Shown here in pieces: positions 1 through 9,778 of a stretch of DNA of 64,000 bases. The stretch's first letter is position 1. Every line of letters begins with the position of its first letter. Made by a program: the position numbers and the translations under genes. Source of the stretch: Botrimarina mediterranea (GTDB taxonomy: Bacteria; Planctomycetota; Planctomycetia; Pirellulales; Lacipirellulaceae); NCBI RefSeq assembly GCF_007753265.1, contig NZ_CP036349.1:5392862-5456861 (forward strand), in the 5' to 3' direction. Under the pieces are notes generated by a model. That model was not told the DNA's origin. It saw nothing but the letters and a program-made list of their open reading frames with translations, and did no database searches.

Positions 1-2
1 TG

Positions 3-521
3 CCGGACCTTGTGGTGGCGTGCGTCGGCGGCGGCTCGAACGCGGCGGGCATGTTCTATCCGTTCGTTGAGCATAAAGGCGTCGAGCTGGTGGGCGTCGA
101 AGCGGGCGGACGCTCCGCCAATCCCGGCGACCACGCCAGCCCGCTCACCTACGGCCAGCCCGGCGTGCTGCACGGCAGCTTCTCGTACGTCATGCAGGAC
201 GAGGACGGCCAGACGTGCGACGTCCACAGCATGTCGGCGGGCCTCGACTATCCGGGCGTGGGCCCCGAGCACAGCTACTGGAAGGACGCCGGCCGCGTGC
301 AGTACACGAGCTGCCGCGACGACGAAGCGATGGCGGCGTTCGACGCCTGCGCGTCGCACGAAGGGATCATGCCCGCGCTCGAAACGTCGCACGCCATCGC
401 CAAGGCGATGGAACTAGCGGCGAAGCGCTCGAAGGACGACATCGTGGTTATCTGCCTAAGCGGGCGTGGGGACAAGGACGCGATGGAGATCGCGCGGTTG
501 AAGGGAGTAAACTACGGTTAA
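3..521 (+). CDS. trpB: Tryptophan synthase beta subunit, C-terminal part
   Basis: This gene is cut by the left edge of the window; about 172 C-terminal residues are visible. TrpB makes L-tryptophan from indole and serine with pyridoxal phosphate, in the cytoplasm as a TrpA2B2 complex. Seen: the PLP-phosphate loop GGGSNA near the start of the visible part, the TrpB signature around [16 protein letters not shown], and the terminal SGRGDKD motif whose serine contacts the cofactor ring. The visible part is intact to its TAA stop. trpA follows on the same strand but is separated by two small genes that resemble a toxin-antitoxin pair, which is unusual because trpB and trpA normally abut or overlap. 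Confidence 0.96.
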   Translation, partial: PDLVVACVGGGSNAAGMFYPFVEHKGVELVGVEAGGRSANPGDHASPLTYGQPGVLHGSFSYVMQDEDGQTCDVHSMSAGLDYPGVGPEHSYWKDAGRVQYTSCRDDEAMAAFDACASHEGIMPALETSHAIAKAMELAAKRSKDDIVVICLSGRGDKDAMEIARLKGVNYG

Positions 522-538
522 CCAACCGGAGCATTGCC

Positions 539-796
539 ATGGTCCAGATCACGCCCGAACAAGTCGAAGCGCTCGCCCAGTCGGAAGACCATTGTCTTCG
601 TATTCGCGACCCCAAGACGAACAAGCAGTACGTAATTTTCGAGGAGCCCGCGGTTCCCGAGGCCGACGCCGAGCACATCGAGTACATGCGGCGGGGGCTA
701 GAGGAGGCCGAAGAGGCCATCGCCCAAGGTGACGTGGCCCCGTGGAACAAGGATGCGTTTCTTGCTGAGATGCATCAGCAGCACGGCGGCCGTTGA
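539..796 (+). CDS. Small acidic protein, probable antitoxin of a ParE-type pair
   Basis: The product has 85 residues. No family is firmly recognised. The protein is rich in Glu and Asp, and its C-terminal third reads as a charged helix (around GLEEAEEAIAQGDVAPW) ending in FLAEMHQQHGG. That resembles the toxin-binding tails of small antitoxins. Support for the role is positional: its TGA stop overlaps by one base the ATG of a ParE-like toxin gene, the usual antitoxin-first, coupled arrangement. The ATG at 539 lies 17 bases after the trpB stop, so it can be read from the trp transcript. It could also be an unrelated small protein. The function is inferred. Confidence 0.7.
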   Translation: MVQITPEQVEALAQSEDHCLRIRDPKTNKQYVIFEEPAVPEADAEHIEYMRRGLEEAEEAIAQGDVAPWNKDAFLAEMHQQHGGR

Positions 797-1101
797 TGCT
801 TCAGCCGATCTTTACTGGTCCGGCACGCCGAGACCTCGGCGCCATCTGGAAGCACATCGCTGCGGACAGCGCCGAGGCAGCCGACCGCTTTGTCGATGAA
901 GTTGATCGCCGCATTCACTTGCTGTGCGCTCAGCCGACCCAAGGTGAACGAGACCACCGCGTCGGCGGCTGCCGCCGCGTGCTCATCGGTCGTTATCTGC
1001 TGTTCTACGAACAAGCCGGGAGAGAGCTTCGCATCCTCCGGCTCTACCATTCGGCCCGCCGAATCGAGAAGATGCGGCTCCGCCCCGACGACTCGCCGTA
1101 G
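796..1101 (+). CDS. RelE/ParE-family toxin
   Basis: The product has 101 residues, the normal length for ParE/RelE-fold toxins. Seen: an N-terminal ARRDLGAIWKHIA helix, a central AADRFVDEVDRRI helix, the G-x-YLLFYE strand and the terminal ILRLYHSARR strand typical of ParE-like proteins. Family members inhibit either DNA gyrase or translation; the sequence alone does not show which. The start is the ATG that overlaps the upstream stop (TGATG); a TTG one codon earlier is possible. The gene is wedged between trpB and trpA, so it is probably cotranscribed with them or has its own promoter upstream. Confidence 0.85.
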   Translation: MLQPIFTGPARRDLGAIWKHIAADSAEAADRFVDEVDRRIHLLCAQPTQGERDHRVGGCRRVLIGRYLLFYEQAGRELRILRLYHSARRIEKMRLRPDDSP

Positions 1102-1147
1102 TCGACTTCCGCAATCCGCAATCCGCAATCCAAATTCCGCCATCGCA

Positions 1148-1948
1148 ATGCCCGCGATCCCCGACCTCTTCGCCAAGCTCCGCGCCGAAGGCCGCAAGGC
1201 CCTGATGCCGTTCGTTACCGCCGGCGACCCCGACGTGGCCTTCACCGCCGCGGTGCTGCGGGAGGTCGTTGGCCGGGGGGCGAGCCTCTGCGAGGTGGGC
1301 GTCCCCTACAGCGACCCGATCGCCGACGGGCCTGTCATCCAGGCGTCGTACACCCGGGCTCTGAACAAGAAGATCAAGCTGGCTTCGATCTTGGAGATGC
1401 TCGGCGAGACGTGCCCGGCTTTGCCTGCTCCTGTGGTGACGATGGTCAGCTACGCGATCATCTACCGCCACGGCGTTGAGAAGTACTGCGACGACGTGGC
1501 CGAGCGCGGCGTCGCGGGACTGATCGTACCGGACCTGCCGCTCGACGAGTCGGCGGCGCTCGCGAAGGTGACCGCCGCGCGCGGGCTGTCGCTGATCCAG
1601 CTCGTGACGCCCACTACGCCGCGAGAACGGGCGGTGCGGATCTGCGAAACGTCCACCGGCTTCGTCTACTACGTCTCGGTGGCCGGCATCACGGGCGAAC
1701 GCACCGAGCTGCCGCCGCAACTGGTGGACAACGTCGGCTGGCTGCGGACGCAGACCGACTTGCCGATCTGCATCGGCTTCGGCGTCAGCAAACCGGAGCA
1801 CGTGAAGTTGCTGGCCCCCGTAGCGGACGGCCTAATCGTTGGCTCGGCCATCGTCAAGCGCGTCGCCGAAGCCGCGACCCGCCCGCAAGCCGAAGTGCTG
1901 AAGGAAGTCGGCGACTACGTGGCGACCTTACTGGCGGCTCTCAAGTAA
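1148..1948 (+). CDS. trpA: Tryptophan synthase alpha subunit
   Basis: The product has 266 residues, full length for TrpA. It cleaves indole-3-glycerol phosphate to indole and glyceraldehyde-3-phosphate, and the indole is channelled to TrpB. Seen: the catalytic-Glu segment CEVGVPYSDPIADGPVIQ (about residues 48-65) with the second acidic catalytic residue in SDPIADG, VSVAGITGER in the middle, and the phosphate-binding end GFGVSKPEHV then GLIVGSAIVK. The chosen ATG gives the normal N-terminus (PDLFAKLRAEGRKALMPF). An in-frame ORF extends 86 codons upstream across the toxin gene but is not needed. A short run of GCAATCC-like repeats precedes the start. Confidence 0.97.
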   Translation: MPAIPDLFAKLRAEGRKALMPFVTAGDPDVAFTAAVLREVVGRGASLCEVGVPYSDPIADGPVIQASYTRALNKKIKLASILEMLGETCPALPAPVVTMVSYAIIYRHGVEKYCDDVAERGVAGLIVPDLPLDESAALAKVTAARGLSLIQLVTPTTPRERAVRICETSTGFVYYVSVAGITGERTELPPQLVDNVGWLRTQTDLPICIGFGVSKPEHVKLLAPVADGLIVGSAIVKRVAEAATRPQAEVLKEVGDYVATLLAALK

Positions 1949-2423
1949 CCACAGAGACGCAGAGGACACTGAGGACGCACAGAGAGTTTGACCGGATCTA
2001 CTGGAAAAGGGATTGTCCACGTTCGCAGACCGATCCTGGCCATCCTGTTAGTCTTGTCTCAGTGCTTCCTCCGTGCTCTCAGTGCCTCTGTGGTAAATCT
2101 CTCCAGCCATGCCCTCCGACGGGCCGATGCAATTTGCTGGCCCGATTTTGGCATCGACCAAACTCGCCAGGTAGAATATTGGTAGCTGCCACAGGCGGCG
2201 GCTGGCGGCGTGATCGACCATTCGCGTTACCAGCCGCGTATCCACAACGGCGCGTCCGAGGGTGTGACCTCTCTCTATCAGGGGCGGGGTCGGGGCCACG
2301 GTCGGCGGTTGGGGCCGGCGCCACGAGATTGCTACGACGGCGCTCCAACCGATCGCACACAGTGGTTCGCTCCCCACGGGCGCGGCGTTCATCCGCCGAG
2401 CGTCACACGGAGAGCGACCAACC
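1949..2423. repeat. Spacer with a dispersed CCACAGAG-type inverted repeat
   Basis: This is a 475-base gap without a credible gene. It begins right after the trpA stop with CCACAGAGACGCAGAGGAC (about 1949-1967). The reverse complement of a similar unit, ending GCCTCTGTGGT, lies at about 2058-2094. The two can pair imperfectly after transcription and may end the trp transcript, but there is no clean T-run. The rest (2100-2423) holds several short ORFs in all frames but no recognisable protein. A GGAGAG 12 bases before 2424 may be the ribosome site of the next gene. Confidence 0.5.
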
Positions 2424-2960
2424 ATGCGAGACGATCGTCCCGAGGCCGAACAGCAAGCGTCGGCCGCCCGACGGTTCTTTGCCGGCGTCACCGAGCAGGC
2501 CTTCATGGTCGAGCTGGGCGTTGCCGACCCGCCGCTGATCGACTACATCGCCGCGCTGTTGTCGCGGTTCCTGGCGTCGGACGACATCTACTCCGTCCGC
2601 AGTGTGCGGGGCGAACGCCTCACGCAGGTCGCCGACATGCTTGCCGAGGCCGAGGCCCGGCGCGGCCCCGCCAAGCGGCAGCTCCACCGCCACATCGGCG
2701 ACTTCACGCTCTTCTGGACCGGCGTCTTCCCCGACATCGCGGCGCGCAACAAGCACCTCGGCGGCAAGGATGCGCTGCTCAACTACCGTGAGCTCGGCAA
2801 ACGCAGCTACGCCGCCGCGAGCCGCATCCAGGTCGATCGCGAAACGGCGCCGAGCGAACTGCTCGAACGCCTCAGCCAAGAGTTCGAGCTCTGCGTCTAC
2901 GGCTTAGGCGAGGTGCGAAAGGCGTGGGAAGAGCGAGAGGGCGGGCCGCTACTGGTTTGA
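2424..2960 (+). CDS. Conserved hypothetical protein
   Basis: The product has 178 residues and I do not recognise it. It has no signal peptide or membrane segment. It looks mostly helical and charged, with a notable HRHIGDFTLFWTGVFPD stretch near residue 93 and a regular heptad-like C-terminus (ELLERLSQEFELCVYGLGEVRKAWEE region). The codon pattern is strongly GC3-biased like its neighbours, and a GGAGAG precedes the ATG, so it is very likely a real gene. It stands alone between trpA and a convergent gene, so context gives no function. Confidence 0.75.
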   Translation: MRDDRPEAEQQASAARRFFAGVTEQAFMVELGVADPPLIDYIAALLSRFLASDDIYSVRSVRGERLTQVADMLAEAEARRGPAKRQLHRHIGDFTLFWTGVFPDIAARNKHLGGKDALLNYRELGKRSYAAASRIQVDRETAPSELLERLSQEFELCVYGLGEVRKAWEEREGGPLLV

Positions 2961-3000
2961 CTCCCCACCTAGCTGTCGATGTGTAGCGGCGACGTGGCCT

Positions 3001-3270
3001 CTACTTGAATACAGCTATGGATACCGCAGTTACGACAAAGGCAACCACGAAAGCAGGCACAACAACGCCAAAGGTCCAGATCCACGCCGCGCGGTGGGCG
3101 AAGTTCAGCGTCCAGCCGGTCCATGGGATCCGCTTTGCGACCCATACGCGGGTATCTCGAGGGCTGTTGTAGATGCCGAAGTACCAGTTATCCGAATTCC
3201 GCCATTCGGCCTGGTGATCTCTTTCTGGTCCATCGCCCGGCCCCGGATTTCGACGCTTTGGCGGCGGCAT
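3001..3270 (-). CDS. DUF5808-like small membrane protein
   Basis: The product has 89 residues. The centre (about 22-60) has WYFGIYNSPRDTRVWVAKR followed by GWTLNFAH. This matches the pattern I associate with DUF5808: W-x-F/Y-G, Y-x-N/P, D-x-R, V-x-K-R, G-W-T-x-N. A single hydrophobic segment (about residues 62-88) ends the protein, so it is probably a tail-anchored or single-pass membrane protein with the DUF5808 patch outside the lipid. The function of the family is not known to me. It is convergent with the hypothetical gene to its left and lies downstream of the DUF1559 gene on the same strand, with an 87-base gap. Confidence 0.7.
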   Translation of the reverse strand: MPPPKRRNPGPGDGPERDHQAEWRNSDNWYFGIYNSPRDTRVWVAKRIPWTGWTLNFAHRAAWIWTFGVVVPAFVVAFVVTAVSIAVFK

Positions 3271-3357
3271 CAGCCACCGCGCAAATCAGCCTAGCATCGA
3301 GCCGTTCGCCAATCGGTCACGATTATTGGCGAAGATCCTGTTGGATTCTTGGGCGTC

Positions 3358-4416
3358 TCAGTCCGTCCAGACCTCTTCGCCGGCGATGGTGCTCATCGCC
3401 ATCAGCCAGCCCCATTGGTCGATCAGCCCCTGGTCCTCAGCGTCGAGACTGCTGGGGACGTCGCGGATCTGGTTGGGGTTGATCGTCTCGGCCCGGCCGC
3501 TGCGGCCAGTGCTAATCGCCTCGGTGTGTCCATCGAGGAAGGCGAACATCACGATCCCCGGGTGATTGCTCGCGCCGAAAAGCTGGGCCGCTTGGTTACG
3601 CCTGCCCTGTTCGATGCGATCCGACGAGTCACCAAGGCCGTCCTCGGTCCCGCGCATGATCGTGGTGATATTGTCTGACGCGAGGAAGCACGTATCGCCC
3701 TGGGCGGCGTGGATGAATTTGTCGTCCCAATCCCCCTCGGTTTGCGGGATGAACTTCTCACCAACTGCGAGTGTCTTCGACATCCCATCGGTGACATTGC
3801 GGGACTCGATCTTCGAGTTGCTGAAGATCGGCCCTGAAAGCGACCAGTCGACGTGGCCGCTACGGAAGTCGACCTCACCCTCGAGGTAGTCCGAGTCTTC
3901 CATGCCGGTGTCCTCTTCGAGTCCGGCATTGGCGGCGTAGTCGCCCCGGACGGCGACGCCGCGGGGTTCGCCGTTGGCGCCCGCGCCCTGTTCGTTGTTG
4001 TCGAAGTCGCGATCGGCCGTCGCGGGTCCACGGCTAGGGCAGGCGTAGACAGCGATCGGCGTCCGCATTGCCGTCGCGTTGGCCTCCGAGTGAACCGGCT
4101 GACTCGGGTCGAACGCATCGTAAAGGGATTGCTCTTCGATTTGCGGCAGGATCGCGTACGCCCAGGACACCCCAAACTCATCGGTCGAGGTGCGGCCTGT
4201 TGGGAACTGTCCGTTGGCGTCGTGGTAGCTCTGGATCGCCAATCCGATCTGCTTGAGCTGTGAGTTGCACTGCGTCCGCCGCGCCGCCTCACGCGCCGCT
4301 TGCACCGCCGGCAAGAGCAGCGCGACGAGCACCCCAATGATCGCGATCACGACCAACAGTTCGACGAGCGTAAACGCGGTTCGTCTGGCGGCGAGAGTCG
4401 TGTAGCGATGCGTCAT
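3358..4416 (-). CDS. DUF1559 domain protein with type IV pilin-like N-terminus
   Basis: The product has 352 residues. It starts with a short positive leader and the prepilin methylation motif [18 protein letters not shown], followed by [17 protein letters not shown], the standard entry into DUF1559. The DUF1559 region includes [11 protein letters not shown] (about residue 70) and a C-terminal block with [20 protein letters not shown], the family's typical end. Such proteins are massively expanded in Planctomycetota and are thought to be exported pseudopilin-like envelope proteins; their precise job is unknown. A prepilin peptidase would be expected to cut before the Phe. It is monocistronic; the ugd gene upstream on the same strand ends in a strong hairpin. 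Confidence 0.93.
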   Translation of the reverse strand: MTHRYTTLAARRTAFTLVELLVVIAIIGVLVALLLPAVQAAREAARRTQCNSQLKQIGLAIQSYHDANGQFPTGRTSTDEFGVSWAYAILPQIEEQSLYDAFDPSQPVHSEANATAMRTPIAVYACPSRGPATADRDFDNNEQGAGANGEPRGVAVRGDYAANAGLEEDTGMEDSDYLEGEVDFRSGHVDWSLSGPIFSNSKIESRNVTDGMSKTLAVGEKFIPQTEGDWDDKFIHAAQGDTCFLASDNITTIMRGTEDGLGDSSDRIEQGRRNQAAQLFGASNHPGIVMFAFLDGHTEAISTGRSGRAETINPNQIRDVPSSLDAEDQGLIDQWGWLMAMSTIAGEEVWTD

Positions 4417-4520
4417 TGTTTAGCCCCTCCTGTCATGCGGAACGTCGATTGCTTCGATGAGACCCAGCCCACAGGGGGAACTTTAGGAAGGCCCCCTGAG
4501 TTGACGAACCCCCGAAAAGA

Positions 4521-4560
4521 ACAACGGCGCCGCGGCTTTTCGGGGCCGAGGCGCCGTTGT
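4521..4560 (-). terminator. Hairpin terminator downstream of ugd
   Basis: An 11-bp perfect stem ACAACGGCGCC/GGCGCCGTTGT is extended inward by CGGC/GCCG around a small T-rich loop. On the minus strand it lies 52 bases past the ugd stop and is followed by TTCTTTTCGG. It separates ugd from the DUF1559 gene. Confidence 0.75.
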
Positions 4561-4611
4561 GTAAGGCGGCTAACTTAAACGCGTAACGCTGCTGACGAAC
4601 GCTCGATCGCT

Positions 4612-5931
4612 TCACGCTTTGCGGCCATCGACCGCGACGCGGCCGATGCTGTGGTAGCAAAAGCCACGCGCCTTCATGCGCGCCGGGTCGTAGAGGTTGC
4701 GGCCGTCGAAGACGACCGGTGACGCCATCAGCTGGTACATCTCGGCGAAGTCGGGCTGGCTGAACGCCTTCCAGTCGGTGCAGATGCACAATGCGTCGGC
4801 GCCCTTCACGGCTTCGGTCATCGACTCGCAGAATTCGATACCGGTGGTCTCCTTGGCGACGTTCTCCATCGCCTCGGGGTCGTGCGCGACGATCGTGGCG
4901 CCGGCGTCCTGCAGTTGCTTGATGAGCACCAGCGCCGGCGCCTCGCGAATGTCGTCGGTCTCGGGCTTGAACGCCAAGCCCCAGACCGTGATTCTCTTGC
5001 CGGCCAAATCATCGCCAAAGTGCGACTTGACTTTGTTGAAGAGCACCGTCTTCTGCCGTTCGTTGACGCTGTCGACCGCGCGGAGCATCTCGGGGAGGTT
5101 TCCCTTGTCCTCGGTCATCGCGGTGAGCGCGCGGACGTCTTTGGGGAAGCAACTGCCGCCGTAGCCGACGCCGGGGAACAAGAACGCGAAGCCGATGCGG
5201 CTGTCGTGGCCGATGCCGCGGCGGACGTCGTTGATGTCGCCGCCCATCTTCTCGCAGAGATTGGCCATCTCGTTGATGAAGCTGATCTTGGTGGCGAGCA
5301 GCGCGTTGGCGACATACTTCGTCATCTCGGCCGACTCGGGCGACATCACCAGGAACGGCTTCTCGGTCCGCAAGAACGGCGCGTAGAGCTGGCGGAGCTT
5401 CTCGCCGACCTCGGGGTCGCGGACGCCGACCACGACGCGGTCTGGCTTCATGAAGTCGTCGATCGCCGCACCTTCCTTGAGGAACTCGGGGTTGCTGGCG
5501 ACGTGGCACTCACGGCCGGTCAACTCTTTCAGAATGGCGAAGATGCGGGCGTTGGTGCCCACCGGGACCGTGCTCTTGGTGACGACGATCGCGTCCTCAC
5601 GCAGGTGCGGGGCAATCGCCTTGGTGACGGCCCACATCGCCGACAGGTCCGCGGCGCCGTCATCCCCCTGCGGCGTGCCGACGGCCAGATAGATCATCTC
5701 GGCTGTCTTCACCGCCGCCGCGGTGTCGGTCGTGAAGTGCAGGCGTCCGTCCTCGGCGTTGCGAAGCACGAGCTCCTTGAGGCCCGGCTCGTAGATCGGG
5801 ATGACGCCCCCCTTGAGCCGCTCGATCTTCTTCTCATCGATGTCGATGCAGGTGACGTCGTTACCGCTGTTGGCGAAACAGGTGCCAGTGACGAGGCCGA
5901 CGTAGCCGGTGCCGATGACTGCGATCTTCAT
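4612..5931 (-). CDS. ugd: UDP-glucose 6-dehydrogenase
   Basis: The product has 439 residues, normal for the family. It oxidises UDP-glucose twice with NAD+ to UDP-glucuronate, a precursor for capsule, exopolysaccharide and glycan synthesis. Seen: the Rossmann start [20 protein letters not shown], the [10 protein letters not shown] segment, the catalytic-cysteine motif [10 protein letters not shown] at about residue 260, and the C-terminal NAD/UDP-binding domain with [17 protein letters not shown]. The ORF extends 23 codons further upstream, but MKIAVIG is the conserved N-terminus, so the ATG at 5931 is chosen. It is probably monocistronic. Confidence 0.97.
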   Translation of the reverse strand: MKIAVIGTGYVGLVTGTCFANSGNDVTCIDIDEKKIERLKGGVIPIYEPGLKELVLRNAEDGRLHFTTDTAAAVKTAEMIYLAVGTPQGDDGAADLSAMWAVTKAIAPHLREDAIVVTKSTVPVGTNARIFAILKELTGRECHVASNPEFLKEGAAIDDFMKPDRVVVGVRDPEVGEKLRQLYAPFLRTEKPFLVMSPESAEMTKYVANALLATKISFINEMANLCEKMGGDINDVRRGIGHDSRIGFAFLFPGVGYGGSCFPKDVRALTAMTEDKGNLPEMLRAVDSVNERQKTVLFNKVKSHFGDDLAGKRITVWGLAFKPETDDIREAPALVLIKQLQDAGATIVAHDPEAMENVAKETTGIEFCESMTEAVKGADALCICTDWKAFSQPDFAEMYQLMASPVVFDGRNLYDPARMKARGFCYHSIGRVAVDGRKA

Positions 5932-6447
5932 GCGAGGGGCGACTGCGAAAGGACGGAGTGAGCGAAGGGATGAGCCATCGTAGACGGGGAGGGGTGGCAA
6001 GCCGAAGGCGCCCGCCGGCGGGGGTCTTCATGATAATTGGCGGGTTGACGCCGTCGAGCGAAGGCGGGCTGGGTCGTCCAGTTGGTCCGTCAATATTCGA
6101 ACTTCGCTATCACGGCCTTCGCGGCCATCCGTAGGCACAATCGTACCGATCCGCAATACCCGCCGTCAGCGGCTAAAAACTTACTAAAAAGTCCCGGAAG
6201 AGAGCCACGCCCGTGTGGCGATGGATTGGGTAAATAACGCGGATTCTTCGGGGCGTTTTCGGCTCGATTCGGGTCGGGATCCTCCGCGCCTATCGGTTTT
6301 GACCCCGGAACTCTGGCCGTACTTGCCGTATCCGCGCCAAGGCGGGGCGCGCCGGGCTAACCCAGATTACGGCATGCCCGCCAACGGGGGTTCACACCCC
6401 GCTCGGCGGCCCACCCTCCCCGCCCACCGTTTTCTGAGAGTTCCAGC
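5932..6447. other. Divergent spacer between ugd and the first chemoreceptor
   Basis: This is 516 bases with no credible gene; a short ORF at 6215-6457 has no recognisable content. It must hold the ugd promoter (minus strand) and the chemoreceptor promoter (plus strand), but I see no convincing -35/-10 pair. A small hairpin GCCAC...GTGGC lies near 6205-6222. I searched for a cyclic-di-GMP riboswitch ahead of the chemoreceptor and did not see one. Confidence 0.4.
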
Positions 6448-7779
6448 ATGTTCATGACGAAGACGAAGTCCTCGCGCATCCCCGCGGTCGAAACCCCCGC
6501 CCCGAACGACGCGCAGGCAGTCCTCGACGCCTTCGGCCGGGCCCAGGCGACCATCGAGTTCACCCCGCAGGGCGAGATCCTCGACGCCAACGAGAACTTC
6601 CTCTCGGTTGTCGGCTACACGCTCGGCGAGATTCGCGGTCAGCACCACCGGATCTTCGTCGATCAGGCCGAGAGCAAATCGACGGCCTACCAGTTGTTCT
6701 GGAATGACTTGGCCCGCGGCAAATTCTCCGCGGGCGAGTACAAGCGGGTCACCAAGAGCGGCCAGGAGATCTGGATCTCGGCCTCTTACAACCCCGTGCT
6801 CGACGAGACGGGCCGCGTCTTGAAGGTCGTCAAGATCGCCTCGGACATCACCGCTACCAAGCAGCTGATGCTCGAGCAGACCGCTCTGATCGATGCGTTG
6901 AGCCGCTCGCAGGCGATGATCGAGTTCGAGCCGGACGGCGTCATCATCAAGGCCAACGACAACTTCCTGTCGACGCTCGGCTACTCGCTCGACGAGGTTC
7001 GCGGCAAGCACCACCGGATGTTCTGCGACCCCACCTACACGGCCAGCGGCGAGTACACCTCGTTCTGGAGCCGCTTGCGTCAGGGCGAGTTCTTTGCCGG
7101 CCGCTTCCAACGCTTCGCCAAGGGCGGGCGTGAGGTGTGGATCTTGGCTTCGTACAACCCCGTGCTCAACGCCCAGGGTCAGGTCGTCCGCGTTGTGAAG
7201 CTCGCCTCAGACATCACCAAGGAAGTCCAGGCCGAGCAAGGCAACAAGAAGGAAGCCCAGACCGTCGGTCACAGCGTCGCGACCAGCACGACCGAGATGG
7301 CGGCGACCATCGAAGAGATCTCCAAGAACGTCGCCCGCACCGCCACCCTGGCGCAGCAGGCCGAGAACCACGCCCAGACGTCCAACGCCGCTACCGACGC
7401 CCTGCAAGAGAGCAGCCGCGCGATCGGCAAGGTGGTTGGCGTGATCCAAGAGCTCGCCGACCAGACGAATCTCCTGGCGCTCAACGCCACGATCGAAGCG
7501 GCCCGCGCCGGCGAGAACGGCCGTTCGTTCGCCGTGGTCGCCAACGAGGTGAAGGACCTAGCGTCCGAGACTTCGAACGCGACGCAGAGCATTGAGCAGT
7601 CGGTCCAAGAGATTCAGACCCGCATCGCCGAGGTCTCTGAGTCGATCCGCTTGATCACCGAGAGCGTCACCGAGGTCTCCGGCAACACCAACACCGTCGC
7701 CGCCGCGATCGAAGAGCAATCGATCACGATGAGCGAACTGTCGAAGACGGCCGAGGGCTTGGTGCGTCTCTCTGAATAG
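6448..7779 (+). CDS. Soluble methyl-accepting chemotaxis-type protein with two PAS domains
   Basis: The product has 443 residues. It has no membrane segment, so it is a cytoplasmic chemoreceptor or related signalling protein. Domains: PAS 1 at about 25-135 ([34 protein letters not shown]), PAS 2 at about 145-260 with the same pattern, then a short receptor signalling domain at about 265-443. The hairpin tip is clear: [39 protein letters not shown]. It would normally act on CheW/CheA, but no che gene lies nearby. PAS pockets of this type often bind FAD or heme; no ligand can be assigned. The next gene is a close paralogue with nearly identical ends, pointing to a recent tandem duplication. Confidence 0.95.
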   Translation: MFMTKTKSSRIPAVETPAPNDAQAVLDAFGRAQATIEFTPQGEILDANENFLSVVGYTLGEIRGQHHRIFVDQAESKSTAYQLFWNDLARGKFSAGEYKRVTKSGQEIWISASYNPVLDETGRVLKVVKIASDITATKQLMLEQTALIDALSRSQAMIEFEPDGVIIKANDNFLSTLGYSLDEVRGKHHRMFCDPTYTASGEYTSFWSRLRQGEFFAGRFQRFAKGGREVWILASYNPVLNAQGQVVRVVKLASDITKEVQAEQGNKKEAQTVGHSVATSTTEMAATIEEISKNVARTATLAQQAENHAQTSNAATDALQESSRAIGKVVGVIQELADQTNLLALNATIEAARAGENGRSFAVVANEVKDLASETSNATQSIEQSVQEIQTRIAEVSESIRLITESVTEVSGNTNTVAAAIEEQSITMSELSKTAEGLVRLSE

Positions 7780-7808
7780 TCGGCTCCACATCAGGGGATG
7801 GGGCAAAC

Positions 7809-7850
7809 GGCGGCGGGGAATCCTCGCGATTCCCCGCCGCTGTTGCTTTT
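7809..7850 (+). terminator. Rho-independent terminator after the first chemoreceptor
   Basis: A 13- to 14-bp stem GGCGGCGGGGAATC / GATTCCCCGCCGC is followed by TGTTGCTTTT. It starts 30 bases after the stop codon. Confidence 0.8.
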
Positions 7851-7884
7851 GGGAGCGGCGCAATGCACATCGCCTGCGATTGAC

Positions 7885-7978
7885 GGCGAGGCGCGCGACG
7901 TTAGTCGTCGGTGTGCGCCTGTTGTCGCGTTAGATCGAATGGTGCTTCCCACCGACGACTAACGTCGCGCGCCTCGCC
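7885..7978. repeat. Palindromic repeat, family B copy 1
   Basis: A perfect 29-bp inverted repeat, beginning GGCGAGGCGCGCGACGTTAG at 7885-7913, is mirrored at 7950-7978 with a 36-base loop. The same core (CGACGTTAGTCGTC) forms the inverted repeat at 47489-47577, so this is a dispersed family. It sits between the two chemoreceptors, just after the terminator. A further small hairpin, GGCGGCG...CGCCGCC type, follows near 8034-8056. The remaining bases to 8289 show no gene. Confidence 0.85.
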
Positions 7979-8289
7979 ACGATCACTACGCGCGGCTCAA
8001 CCCGAACGCCGCGCATAAAAATATCCGAAATCTTGCGGCGCTCTCGCGCCGCCTTCTTATCGCCGGTTTGTGCCGTCGGCGCCGTCTGCGCCGGTCTCTG
8101 GAGCGGTTTCTCGCCCCTTCTTCGCGACGCCCACAACGGCTGTAGCGGTTGCGCTGCCTCGTGTGGTTTCCAACGTCTCTGCCGCGTGGCGCCGGTTATT
8201 GACCCAACCTCTCGTGGCGTCACGGCCCCGACGCGGCGTCCCGCCCCGCACACGCACCCCTCCCTCTCCGTTCCGTTGAGACCCCGATC

Positions 8290-9609
8290 ATGTTCATGAC
8301 CAAGACGAAAACCTCGCGCATCCCCGCCGAGGCAGCTAGCGACAACTCGGCCGACGACGCCCGCGCCGTCCTCGACGCCTTCGGCCGCGCCCAGGCGATC
8401 ATCGAGTTCACGCCGCAGGGTGATATCCTCGACGCCAACGAGAACTTTCTGTCGGTGCTGGGTTACACGCTCGGCGAAATCCGCGGCCAGCACCATCGCC
8501 TCTTCGTCGATCCGGCCGAGAGCAAGACCGACTCCTACCGCGTCTTCTGGAGCGACCTCGCCGCCGGCAAGCTCGCCGCCGGCGAGTTCAAGCGCATCAC
8601 CAAGAGCGGCAAGGAGATTTGGATCTCGGCCTCGTACAACCCGGTGCTCGACAAGACGGGCCGCGTGGTGAAGATCGTGAAGATCGCCTCGGATATCACC
8701 GCCACCAAGTCCGCTGGCGTCGAGGCCGAGCGGCTGGCGAACATGGTCGAGAACCTGCCGATCAACGTGATGTTCGCCGACCGCGACCTCGTGATCCGCT
8801 ACATGAACCCCGCGTCGTTCAAGACGCTCCGCAGCATCCAACACCAGCTGCCGGTGTCGGTCGATCGGATCGTCGGAACCTGTATCGACCAGTTCCACAA
8901 GGACCCGTCGCACCAACGCCGCGTGCTGCAAGACCCGTCGAACCTGCCGGTGCAGACCATCATCCAGGTCGGCGAGGACTCGCTCGACTTGCTCGTCAGC
9001 CCGATCACCAACCCCAAGGGCGAGTACATCGGCGCGATGGCGACCTGGAGCGTCATCACTGACCAGCTCCGCACCAGGAAGGAAGCCCAGACCGTCGGCC
9101 ATAGCGTCGCGACCAGCACGACCGAGATGGCGGCGACGATCGAAGAGATCAGCAAGAACATCGCCCGCACGGCGACGCTCGCCCAGCAGGCCGAGTCGCA
9201 CGCCCAGACCTCGACCGCCGCGACCGACGCCCTGCAAGAGAGCAGCCGCGCGATCGGCAAGGTCGTTGGCGTGATCCAAGAACTCGCCGACCAGACGAAC
9301 CTGCTGGCGCTCAACGCCACGATCGAGGCCGCCCGCGCCGGCGAGTCGGGCCGCAGCTTCGCGGTGGTCGCCAACGAGGTGAAGGACCTGGCGTCCGAGA
9401 CCTCCAACGCGACGCAGAGCATCGAGCAATCGGTCCAGGAGATTCAGACCCGTATCTCCGAGGTGGCCGAGTCGATCCGCCTGATCACCGAGAGCGTCAC
9501 CGAGGTATCGGGCAACACCAACACCGTCGCCGCCGCGATCGAAGAGCAATCGATCACGATGGGCGAGCTATCGAAGACCGCCGAGGGCTTGGTGCGTCTG
9601 TCCGAATAG
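8290..9609 (+). CDS. Soluble methyl-accepting chemotaxis-type protein, paralogue with a different second sensor domain
   Basis: The product has 439 residues and no membrane segment. PAS 1 (about 28-138) and the C-terminal signalling domain (about 262-439, tip [20 protein letters not shown]) are almost identical to the preceding gene. The middle (about 145-258: [20 protein letters not shown], then a [20 protein letters not shown] stretch) is a different PAS-type domain. That variant is known from other bacterial chemoreceptors with the N-LPxxVMxAD start. So duplication was followed by replacement of one sensor module, giving two receptors that probably share an output but read different inputs. 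No che genes are adjacent. Confidence 0.95.
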   Translation: MFMTKTKTSRIPAEAASDNSADDARAVLDAFGRAQAIIEFTPQGDILDANENFLSVLGYTLGEIRGQHHRLFVDPAESKTDSYRVFWSDLAAGKLAAGEFKRITKSGKEIWISASYNPVLDKTGRVVKIVKIASDITATKSAGVEAERLANMVENLPINVMFADRDLVIRYMNPASFKTLRSIQHQLPVSVDRIVGTCIDQFHKDPSHQRRVLQDPSNLPVQTIIQVGEDSLDLLVSPITNPKGEYIGAMATWSVITDQLRTRKEAQTVGHSVATSTTEMAATIEEISKNIARTATLAQQAESHAQTSTAATDALQESSRAIGKVVGVIQELADQTNLLALNATIEAARAGESGRSFAVVANEVKDLASETSNATQSIEQSVQEIQTRISEVAESIRLITESVTEVSGNTNTVAAAIEEQSITMGELSKTAEGLVRLSE

Positions 9610-9671
9610 TCGGCACGCCGCAACCGGGCCGTCCACAAGAGGGCCATCCACAACTGGGGATGGGGCAACCA

Positions 9672-9713
9672 GCGGCGGGGCGCAACGAAAGCTGCGCCCC
9701 GCCGTTGTGCGTT
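9672..9713 (+). terminator. Hairpin terminator after the second chemoreceptor
   Basis: Stem GCGGCGGGGCGCA / TGCGCCCCGCCGT (9672-9684 and 9693-9705) is followed by TGTGCGTTT. It also faces the end of the convergent gene at 9779. Confidence 0.7.
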
Positions 9714-9778
9714 TGGTGCAGCGTAAAGCACGACCCCTTCGCTTGACGGCTCAGAGTGAGAACCGGCTGCGAAGACTT

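Noticed and set aside
4882-5961. Plus-strand open frame of 359 codons
   Set aside because: It is antisense to ugd, which is full length with all motifs.
7930-9549. Long open frame of 539 codons on the minus strand
   Set aside because: It is antisense to the second chemoreceptor, has low-complexity Leu/Asp/Arg composition and no recognisable domain; GC3 bias produces such shadows.
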